This document shows positions 32,697 through 39,508 of a DNA stretch of 40,329 nt, piece by piece. This DNA is from Streptomyces sp. AcH 505 (GTDB lineage Bacteria; Actinomycetota; Actinomycetes; Streptomycetales; Streptomycetaceae), in assembly GCF_000818175.1 (NCBI RefSeq), contig NZ_JTIY01000004.1:1-40329 (forward strand), given 5' to 3'. Made by a program: the position numbers and the translations under genes. The stretch's first letter is position 1, and each line of letters begins with the position of its first letter. The notes beneath the pieces were generated by a model. That model was not told the origin of the DNA, did no database searches, and saw only the letters and a list, made by a program, of their open reading frames with translations.

Positions 32697-33191
32697 ATGA
32701 GTTGGGGGAGAGCGGCGATGGTTCTGGGACTTGTGCTGCTGCTGAGTGGCTGCGGAGCCAAGTACACCCCGCTCTTCGTCGGTGGTGAGGTCTCCAAACC
32801 GGTGATCGGATGGCGTGACTGCCCTCGTGCCAAGCACGACGGAGTCGCCGAGGTAGGTCTCTACGAGTGGGCGAACGAGAGCACCGCGGATGACCCTGGT
32901 GAGCTGCTTTGGCACATTAAAGCCACTCAGGACAACCTCTTGAAGCGCATCTCCATCGGTGAAACGCCAGAAGGTTTCACCACGCTTCTCCCTCTGACTA
33001 CCCGGCTCCGCCCCGGGGTCACGTATGCCCTCGAAACCAATATGACGTCTGACGAACTGGTATCTGGCTTCGTTACCTTTCGGCCTGAGCAACTTGCAGC
33101 AGGGCGTGTGGTCTTCGATAGCGGAGAGGAAGATTCACTGAAGCATTACCGGAGTCGTGACAACGAAGATTTCGGATGCTTCGCGGGGTGA
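32697..33191 (+). CDS. Lipoprotein of unknown function
   Basis: 164 aa. Signal peptide and lipobox LLLSGC with lipidated Cys19. The mature part has no motif I recognise; it contains four later Trp/Cys pairs of note (WRDCPRAK, YEWANE, LLWHIK, EDFGCFAG), so one disulfide between the Cys near 43 and near 162 is possible. Codon use is less GC-biased than in the neighbours (ATT, AAA, GAA, GAT and TTT are frequent), which hints at recent acquisition. It follows the dead VOC gene. Confidence 0.7.
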   Translation: MSWGRAAMVLGLVLLLSGCGAKYTPLFVGGEVSKPVIGWRDCPRAKHDGVAEVGLYEWANESTADDPGELLWHIKATQDNLLKRISIGETPEGFTTLLPLTTRLRPGVTYALETNMTSDELVSGFVTFRPEQLAAGRVVFDSGEEDSLKHYRSRDNEDFGCFAG

Positions 33192-33354
33192 GCCTGTCGT
33201 CGGCCCCGAGGCCGCCAGAACCAGCGCCTTGCCCCATCTCGTTGAACGCGACATATGCGCTCTGATCGTGAGGCAACGGTGTGAGGCGGATCTTCGAGGG
33301 CACTCGGCTCCTCAGACATGTCGGCCTATTGCATGACTGCTCAAAGGGGACGCG

Positions 33355-34251
33355 ATGAGGCGAGTTCGGGTACGACGACACACGGCGACGATGCTGGCGG
33401 GCGGCTTACTGCTGACGGGCGCTCTGGCCGGATGCGGTGATGACGGCGGGAAGCCGGCGAAGAAGGCCGGCGGTGCGACAGCGGCCTCCAAGCCCTCGCC
33501 CGCAGCCTCCGAGCAAGGCACTCAGGCGGTGCGTGCCGCCTATCAGAAGACCGCCGATGCGAAGACCGCCAAAATGACCATCGACACCCAGGTCCAGGGA
33601 GCGGACCAGCAGGCCACCGCGCACGGCTCCGGCGTCATCGACCTGTCGAACGGCAGCAGTGATCTGACCCTGACCGCCGAGAACCAGAAGCTCCAGCAGC
33701 GCACCCTGAACGGGGTCATCTACCAGCAGCCACCGACCCAGCAGCGCAGCCAACTGCCGCAGGGCAAGTCATGGATAAAGATCGACCTGGAGAAGCTGGC
33801 GCGGCAGTCCGGCGGGAGTTCGCAGTACAGCGACCCCGCCCAGTCGTTCTCCTACGTCAAGGGCATCAACGACAAGGACGTCACCAAAGCGGGGAACGAG
33901 ACGATCGACGGGGCGAAGACCACCCACTACAAGGTCTCGGTCGACGTCGCTCAGTTGGCAAAGGGACAGAGCGCCGCTGACGTGCAGAAACTGAAGCAGC
34001 AGCTCGGCGACTCGCTGCCGCTCGACATCTGGCTGGACGACGAGGGCCGGATGCGTCAGGAGAAGGTCTCGGTGACCGCCACACCCTCGGGCAGTCAGAG
34101 TTCGAGCCCGGCGACGAACGCATCGACGAAGGTCGTCACCACGGTGAAATTCAGCGACTTCGGCACCGACGTGAAGGTGACCGCCCCGGCGGCCAAGGAC
34201 ACCGTGGACATCACGGCCAAGGCCGCACAGCAGAAGGGGACATCGGCCTGA
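33355..34251 (+). CDS. LppX/LprG-like lipoprotein with a TTA codon
   Basis: 298 aa. Basic N-terminus, lipobox ALAGC with lipidated Cys27, a Lys/Ala/Ser/Pro-rich linker, then a beta-rich domain from about 55 (AYQKTADAKTAKMTIDTQVQ, IDLSNGSSDLTLT, KSWIKIDLEKL, TTHYKVSVDVAQL, LPLDIWLDDEGRMRQEKVSV) resembling the LppX/LprAFG/LolA lipid-binding half-barrel. The C-terminus is low complexity. AAGGGG is 5 bases before the ATG. Codon 18 is TTA (33406-33408), which in Streptomyces would make translation depend on the bldA tRNA and so on development. Confidence 0.82.
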   Translation: MRRVRVRRHTATMLAGGLLLTGALAGCGDDGGKPAKKAGGATAASKPSPAASEQGTQAVRAAYQKTADAKTAKMTIDTQVQGADQQATAHGSGVIDLSNGSSDLTLTAENQKLQQRTLNGVIYQQPPTQQRSQLPQGKSWIKIDLEKLARQSGGSSQYSDPAQSFSYVKGINDKDVTKAGNETIDGAKTTHYKVSVDVAQLAKGQSAADVQKLKQQLGDSLPLDIWLDDEGRMRQEKVSVTATPSGSQSSSPATNASTKVVTTVKFSDFGTDVKVTAPAAKDTVDITAKAAQQKGTSA

Positions 34252-34678
34252 GCCCATAATTCTGTGGCTCCGTGCTCCGGGTTCGGGCATACGGCGCGGG
34301 TTCAGTCCGCTTCGGATGCTCGACACCCCGAGCGCTTCCTGGCCGGTCTCCCGACCGTCGACGTGCCTGCAATCTCGGGCCCCGGGCGTACTCCTCCACC
34401 AGGACGCTGTGCGTATGACTCGGCATATCAGGAGCCAACAGGTATTCGCGATATGCACGTATGCCAGGTGTGATCACGAGCAGGTGCTTCATGTCCATGG
34501 TCGCCGCCTACCCGCCCCCCACGGTCTGAGTCCCTTCCCGCAAGGCGGTGGTGAAGGGTGGCTGGTGCGGGCTTGGAGGCGGGAATCGGAGACGGTCCAT
34601 GCAATTGCCGTACACCCGATAGTGGCGTTTCTGTTTCCCCTCGGCCCACCGGGCACACTAGCGACAGAGGTGATCACA
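34252..34678. other. Gap between lipoprotein and VOC genes
   Basis: 427 bases with lower coding character. The minus strand holds the first part of an ATP-grasp-type gene (34390-34498). The rest shows no gene, and I see no clear promoter of the VOC gene. Confidence 0.5.
34390..34498 (-). pseudogene. ATP-grasp protein, N-terminal remnant
   Basis: From an ATG at 34498, preceded by AGGCGG, the minus strand reads MDMKHLLVITPGIRAYREYL then LAPDMPSHTHSVLVEEYARG. This resembles the beginning of ATP-grasp enzymes (M..LLVI.PGxRxYREYLL....H.V.L.E). After about 36 residues the similarity is lost and no ATP-binding domain follows, so only a 5' fragment is left. Confidence 0.55.
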
Positions 34679-35107
34679 TTGGTAGCCGAAAAAGGCTCGC
34701 TGAAACTGTGCCAGGTGGTGCTCGACAGCACCGACCCCCGAGGACTCGCGGAGTTCTACCGCTCGCTGCTCGGCCTGACCTACGGGCCCGGCGACGAGCC
34801 ACCCGAGGCGGGAGCGCCCGACGAACGAGGACAGGACTGGCTGGTCTTGCGCACCGAGGACGGCGCACCGCGACTGGCCTTCCAATACGTCGACCAACTG
34901 ACGCGGCCGACGTGGCCCGAAGGCCCGGTGCCGCAGCAACTGCACGTCGACTTGAGCGTGTTGTCGATCGAGGACCTCAAGGCACAGCACCAGCGTGTGC
35001 TGGACCTGGGTGGACGCCTGCTCTCCGACAACAAGCAGGGACCCGACGAGCCCTTCCGCGTCTACGCGGACCCCGCGGGACACCCCTTCTGCGTCTTCGT
35101 CGCGTGA
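34679..35107 (+). CDS. VOC family protein
   Basis: 142 aa from a TTG at 34679 with GACAGAGG about 8 bases upstream; a GTG at 34670 in the same frame overlaps that site. It reads LCQVVLDSTDPRGLAEFYRS, then LRTEDGAPRLAFQYVDQLTR, QLHVDLSVLSIEDLKAQHQR and DPAGHPFCVFVA, a complete two-module glyoxalase/VOC fold. The His in LHVDL and the Glu-free ending leave metal binding uncertain. Function unknown. It is 89 bases before the BlaI-like regulator in the same direction. Confidence 0.85.
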   Translation: MVAEKGSLKLCQVVLDSTDPRGLAEFYRSLLGLTYGPGDEPPEAGAPDERGQDWLVLRTEDGAPRLAFQYVDQLTRPTWPEGPVPQQLHVDLSVLSIEDLKAQHQRVLDLGGRLLSDNKQGPDEPFRVYADPAGHPFCVFVA

Positions 35108-35196
35108 GCCCCGCTTGAGCCTTCGGGACGGGAAGGGTGGTGGGAGAGCGCGTCTATCATGGCCAGGGTTATGGGCAGCGGAAGGAGCAGGCCATC

Positions 35197-35565
35197 ATGC
35201 GGCGGTTGGGGGATCTCGAAGCGGAGATCATGGACCGCTTGTGGGCGTGGAACCGGCTTGCGACTGTGCGTGAGATTTGTGACGACATCAACAAGCTGCG
35301 CCCCATCGCGTATACGACCGTCATGACCGTTACCAACATCCTGCACAGCAAGGGATGGTTGCGGCGGTCCAAAGAAGGACGCGCCTGGCTGTACATGCCG
35401 GTCCGCAGTCGTGAGGCCTATGCGGCGGCGCTGATGGAGGACGGCCTGGGCGTGAGCAAGGACCGTCCGGCTGCGCTGCTGCAATTCGTTGAGGCTATGT
35501 CTCCCGACGAGGTGGCCGCTCTGCGTGAGGCGCTGAGCAGTATGGGCACGCAGGCTGACGCGTGA
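35197..35565 (+). CDS. BlaI/MecI family repressor
   Basis: 122 aa from the ATG at 35197 with AAGGAG 9 bases upstream. The winged helix is clear: LGDLEAEIMDRLWAWNRLATVREICDDIN, then IAYTTVMTVTNILHSKGWLRR (recognition helix with the YTTVMTxxNxLxxKG hallmark) and GRAWLYMPVRSREAY (wing). The C-terminal helices (LQFVEAMSPDEVAALREAL) dimerise. In this family a membrane protease cleaves or inactivates the repressor after cell-wall or beta-lactam stress. The gene overlaps the M56 peptidase gene by 4 bases (GTGA). Confidence 0.93.
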   Translation: MRRLGDLEAEIMDRLWAWNRLATVREICDDINKLRPIAYTTVMTVTNILHSKGWLRRSKEGRAWLYMPVRSREAYAAALMEDGLGVSKDRPAALLQFVEAMSPDEVAALREALSSMGTQADA

Positions 35566-36461
35566 GCGCGACACTCGTGCTGTTCGCCTACGCGACGGCT
35601 ATCGGGTTCATCGGTCCTGGGATCGTGAAGAGAAGCCGGTGGCCCCAGCGGGCCCCCCTGCTGGGAGCCGTGGTGTGGCAGGCGATGACCTTGTCCTTCT
35701 CCCTCGCGGTCATGCTGGCGGGCTACGGCCTGGCGATGCCGTCGCAGCACCTGCACATCGTCATGGTCGACCTCCTGCGCACCTGCGGTGTGCACGGTGA
35801 TTCGATATCTGCCGGATCGGACCGGTTCGCCGTGGCGTGGCCGGCCGTGGTGCTGATCGCGCTCCTTGCCGGCGCAGGAGGTCGGTTGACGGCCTCCAGC
35901 AGGGCGCGGGCGCGGCATCGCAGGGCGCTCGACCTGGTCGGGCGGTGCGTGCCGGAACTCGGAGTCACTGTCCTGCCCTATGCCGTTCCCGCCGCCTACT
36001 GCCTGCCGGGCCGGCGGCCGCGGATCGTCATCTCCGACGCGGCACTCGCCTGCCTGCGGCCGGCGCAGCTCGGCGCCGTTCTGGAGCACGAGAGGGCGCA
36101 CATCGCAGGACGTCACCATCTGGTGCTGGCAGTCGCAGACGCCTTCCGCCTCGTCTTCCGGGGGCTCTCACTGGCCCGCAACGCATCCCAGCAGACGGCG
36201 CTGCTCCTGGAGATGGCTGCGGACGATCGTGCCCTGCGTACGTATCCGCGCCATGTGCTGGCGAGCGCCGTCGTGGAACTGGCGGCGGCAAGGACGCCCG
36301 TCGGGTCGCTGGCCGCCTCCGGCCCGACCGCCGTGATCCGTATGCGTCGGATCCTGAGCCCGCAAGCGGCACCACATCCGCTCCTGCGGGCAGGTCTTGT
36401 CTCCGCGGCGGCAGCCGCTCCGCTGGTACCGCTGGTGCTGTCCTGTACAGGAATCGGCTGA
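35562..36461 (+). CDS. M56-family (BlaR1/MecR1-like) membrane metalloprotease
   Basis: 299 aa, GTG start in a GTGA overlap with the repressor gene. Membrane segments lie at about 1-20, 34-58, 88-108 and 277-295. The zinc site is His176-Glu177-Arg-Ala-His180 in VLEHERAHIAGRHH, with a possible third ligand Glu near 216 (LEMAADDRAL). Unlike BlaR1 it has no extracellular penicillin-binding sensor domain, which is the usual state in actinobacterial copies. It should release the repressor encoded just upstream. Confidence 0.9.
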   Translation: MSATLVLFAYATAIGFIGPGIVKRSRWPQRAPLLGAVVWQAMTLSFSLAVMLAGYGLAMPSQHLHIVMVDLLRTCGVHGDSISAGSDRFAVAWPAVVLIALLAGAGGRLTASSRARARHRRALDLVGRCVPELGVTVLPYAVPAAYCLPGRRPRIVISDAALACLRPAQLGAVLEHERAHIAGRHHLVLAVADAFRLVFRGLSLARNASQQTALLLEMAADDRALRTYPRHVLASAVVELAAARTPVGSLAASGPTAVIRMRRILSPQAAPHPLLRAGLVSAAAAAPLVPLVLSCTGIG

Positions 36462-36514
36462 CTGGCTGCCCAACCCGTTCTGATGGGAGCTGATCCCTCG
36501 CCGGTGTGCGGCTG

Positions 36515-36544
36515 TTGCGAGACCAACTACTAAGCTACTAAGTT
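36515..36544 (+). promoter_or_regulatory. Promoter of the NlpC/P60 gene with embedded tandem operator
   Basis: TTGCGA (36515-36520), 18 bp, TAAGTT (36539-36544). The spacer and -10 box hold two adjacent copies of CTACTAAG (36527-36542), bounded by CAACT and AGTTG as weak inverted ends. A repressor bound here would block RNA polymerase. The BlaI-like protein upstream is the obvious candidate; TACTA-type half-sites are known for this family. Confidence 0.5.
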
Positions 36545-36626
36545 GTTACGGGCGATCTCGTGTTGACGCCCTTGTCGACCATGTCCTGGTCCGCGTCGGC
36601 CAGTTGTCTTGAGGAGTCACCGCGAA

Positions 36627-37652
36627 ATGGGAACGCATCGTCGGCCGAAGCCGATCAGCCGGACGCGGATTGCCTCCGTCGGCCTTGCCGCCGGTGCGGT
36701 GAGTCTCCTGTCGACCCAGGGGCAGGCAGCACCGAAACCAATGGCTGACGAAGTACGCAAGCAGGTGGAGAAACTCTACGAAGAGGCCGAGGCCCCGACG
36801 GAGGAGTACAACAGCGTGCGCGCGCAGCAGAAGACGCTCCAGGGCAAGGCAGACAGCGCGCGGGACAAGCTGGCCCGTAAGCAGGAGGAGATCAACGAGC
36901 TCCGAGCGGAAATCGGTCCCTTGGCGGCAGCCCAGTACCGAAGCGGCGGCCTCGACCCTTCCGTACAGCTTTTCCTGTCCGGCGATCCGGAGACGTACCT
37001 GGAGCGGGCCGAGGTACTCGGCCGGACCGGCGACCGGCAGGCGGGATCCATGCGTGCGATGCAGAAGATGCAGAGGGAACTGGCCCAAGAACGCGCGACG
37101 GTCACCGATCGCCTGGAGGAGTTGCAGATCCTGCGCAGCCAGGCTGCTGCCAAGAAGAAGGAAGTGCGGGACAAGCTCAGTCGGGCCCGTCAGCTTCTCA
37201 ACAGCCTGACAGCCCAGGAACGGTCCCGGATACGGGCGGCCGAGGCCCGTGACGACGCCGCCTCCGGCACCAGCGACAGCGCGGCGACCTACAACGGCCC
37301 GGCCAGCGGCAGGGCGAAGGCGGCACTGGAGTTCGCGTACGCGCAGCTGGGCAAGCCCTACGAGTGGGGATCGACCGGTCCCAACTCCTTTGACTGCTCC
37401 GGCCTGACGGGTGCCTCCTGGCGGTCCGTGGGCGTCTCACTGCCGCGTACCGTGCAGCAGCAGTACTCGGTCGGCAGGAAGGTGTCGCGGGCTGATCTCC
37501 AGCCCGGCGACATCATCTACTGGTACAACAGCAGCCAGCACAACGGCCTGTACGTCGGAAACGGCAAAGCGATCCACGCTCCACGGACCGGCAAGAACAT
37601 CGAGATCACGAGTCTGGACTCGATGCCGTTCTATGCGGCGTCACGGCCCTGA
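36627..37652 (+). CDS. Secreted NlpC/P60 peptidoglycan endopeptidase (RipA/SCO-type)
   Basis: 341 aa from the ATG at 36627 with GAGGAG 10 bases upstream; an in-frame ATG at 36609 lacks one. A Sec signal (RIASVGLAAGAVSLLS) ends in QGQAAPKP near residue 36. A coiled coil of about 38-205 (Lys/Glu/Arg/Gln-rich) precedes an NlpC/P60 domain at about 225-341: Cys257 (SFDCSGL), His305 (SQHNGLYVG) and His317 (AIHAPR) as third member. It cuts the D-Glu-mDAP (LL-DAP in Streptomyces) bond in stem peptides. Its position after the BlaI-M56 pair with an operator in its promoter suggests control by cell-wall stress. Confidence 0.93.
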   Translation: MGTHRRPKPISRTRIASVGLAAGAVSLLSTQGQAAPKPMADEVRKQVEKLYEEAEAPTEEYNSVRAQQKTLQGKADSARDKLARKQEEINELRAEIGPLAAAQYRSGGLDPSVQLFLSGDPETYLERAEVLGRTGDRQAGSMRAMQKMQRELAQERATVTDRLEELQILRSQAAAKKKEVRDKLSRARQLLNSLTAQERSRIRAAEARDDAASGTSDSAATYNGPASGRAKAALEFAYAQLGKPYEWGSTGPNSFDCSGLTGASWRSVGVSLPRTVQQQYSVGRKVSRADLQPGDIIYWYNSSQHNGLYVGNGKAIHAPRTGKNIEITSLDSMPFYAASRP

Positions 37653-37801
37653 CCTCTGCCCGAGACGGGGGTCGTCATCCCGCGCCCGGTGTGCGTTGGC
37701 GGGAACGACAACGGTCTTCAATGCAGCCTTTGGATCTTCGCCCGATCTGCGCTTCACTTTCGGACGTGGGCCCGTCTCGGACCCCGGGGAGGACCACCGT
37801 C

Positions 37802-38818
37802 ATGGCCAAGAAGCACGATCACGACCAGGAGCACGACGACGGGCACGGAGGCCACGCTCACGGGGTGTCCGCCGACGCGGACCGCCGATGGCTGACGCTC
37901 GCGCTGGTGCTGATCGCGGTGTTCATGTCGGCCGAGGTGGTCATCGGGGTACTGGCCAATTCGCTGGCGTTGATCTCCGACGCGGCTCACATGCTCACCG
38001 ATGTCGCCTCGATCGTGCTTGCGCTGGTCGCGATGCGGCTCGCCGCCCGCCCCGCCAAGGGCTCCTACACCTTCGGCTTGAAGCGGGTGGAAATTCTGTC
38101 CGCCCAGGCCAACGGATTGACACTGTTGCTGTTGTCGGTATGGCTGGCCTACGAGGCGATCCACCGGCTGATCGCCCCACCCAGCGTGACCGGTGGTCTC
38201 GTCCTGGCCACGGCGCTGGTAGGAGTGGCGGTCAATCTGGTCGCGACCTGGGCGATTTCGCGAGCCAATCGGACCTCACTGAATGTCGAAGGCGCCTACC
38301 AGCACATCCTGACGGACCTGTTCGGATTCATCGCCACTGCCATTGCCGGCGCCGTGGTGCTGTTCACCGGTTTCGGCCGTGCGGATGCCATCGCCTCGTT
38401 GCTGGTGGTCGCGCTGATGCTCAAGGCCGGCTACGGCCTGGTGCGCGATTCGGGGCGGATCTTCCTGGAAGCCGCCCCGGCAGGCATCGACCCGGACGTC
38501 CTCGGTGATCTGCTCGTTGCGCAGAAGGGCGTGGTCGAGGTTCACGATCTGCACATCTGGACGATCACATCCGGACAGAGTGCTTTGTCCGCCCATGTAC
38601 TGGTGGAGGCGTCCGAGGATTGCCACGCAGTACGCCGGGACCTGGAACAGCTGCTGGCGACCGGCCCAGGCATCACCCACACCACGTTGCAGGTCGATCA
38701 CGTCGGCAGCGAGTTCCAGGGGCTTCTGCGCATCAGCGGCCGGGAAGAGACCGAGACGGACACGCACTGCGACGATGCCCATGGGCCTGTCCACCGACCC
38801 GGCTTGCATGAGCACTGA
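37802..38818 (+). CDS. Cation diffusion facilitator (Zn/Cd/Co exporter)
   Basis: 338 aa with GGGGAGG 10 bases before the ATG. His/Asp-rich N-terminus (KKHDHDQEHDDGHGGHAHG) and a His-rich C-terminus (EETETDTHCDDAHGPVHRPG, LHEH). Six hydrophobic segments. The transport site is of the zinc type: His63/Asp67 in TM2 (AHMLTD) and His168/Asp172 in TM5 (QHILTD). The C-terminal cytoplasmic domain carries VVEVHDLHIWTITSG, the usual CDF signature. It exports Zn2+ and similar ions in exchange for protons. No metal regulator gene is adjacent. Confidence 0.93.
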   Translation: MAKKHDHDQEHDDGHGGHAHGVSADADRRWLTLALVLIAVFMSAEVVIGVLANSLALISDAAHMLTDVASIVLALVAMRLAARPAKGSYTFGLKRVEILSAQANGLTLLLLSVWLAYEAIHRLIAPPSVTGGLVLATALVGVAVNLVATWAISRANRTSLNVEGAYQHILTDLFGFIATAIAGAVVLFTGFGRADAIASLLVVALMLKAGYGLVRDSGRIFLEAAPAGIDPDVLGDLLVAQKGVVEVHDLHIWTITSGQSALSAHVLVEASEDCHAVRRDLEQLLATGPGITHTTLQVDHVGSEFQGLLRISGREETETDTHCDDAHGPVHRPGLHEH

Positions 38819-38912
38819 TCCGCCGGACACATAGTGTGGCCGGTTCTCCCTCACTCGTTCGGAGGGCTCACGGACACCGCAGCCGTGTGCGCAAGGTAGC
38901 GTAACCGTCACT

Positions 38913-39359
38913 GTGCGGAGTCGATCGTGGTGGGTGAGCAAGGAGCGGGACAGCTTCGTCGTCGCCTTGATGGTGGCGGCGCTGGCCGCGCTGCTGCTCG
39001 GCGCATGCGACAGCGGCGGTCATCATCGCCTGGTCGGCATGACAATCGACCAACAGGCAGTGACCGCCCTTGTGACCGCGCCTGCCACACCGCAACAGCG
39101 AGCGCCCGGCGAGCAGTTCACCTCAGAAACGACTGTCGGCTGTCAGGGCGGGGATCGCGATCACTGCGTGCCCGTCAGCGAGCAGCATGTCGCGACGCAG
39201 GTGCGGGAAAAGCGTCACCCGCATGAACTACCTGCGGCGTTGGTCGATGCCTCCGCCGCGATGGCCCCGAGCGCGATGTGCTCCGCGGTACGCCGTCGCG
39301 GGCCCCCGGATGGGCCGGCACGAGACGTCCTGAACCGGCTGTGCGTGTCCCGTAGATGA
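38913..39359 (+). CDS. Putative small lipoprotein
   Basis: 148 aa. GTG start; a TAGCGT -10-like box ends 10 bases upstream, so the leader would be very short. Hydrophobic segment and lipobox LLLGAC with lipidated Cys32. The mature part has no recognised domain; cysteines near 77, 85 and 122 may form disulfides. The protein is Ala/Pro/Arg-rich near its end and could be partly non-native in frame. Support is the signal peptide and a plausible codon bias. Confidence 0.5.
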   Translation: MRSRSWWVSKERDSFVVALMVAALAALLLGACDSGGHHRLVGMTIDQQAVTALVTAPATPQQRAPGEQFTSETTVGCQGGDRDHCVPVSEQHVATQVREKRHPHELPAALVDASAAMAPSAMCSAVRRRGPPDGPARDVLNRLCVSRR

Positions 39360-39508
39360 AGAGGCCAGGTACAGGCGAACGGCAGCGCAGCGCCGCCGTC
39401 GCCAGTGCCTGACAGCACCCCTCTTCGCCTCGGGGACGATGCCGCACGCCTCGTCACGGACGACCGCAGCGCCGCCATCGTGCCCCCACGCACGAAAGAA
39501 ACCCGCTC

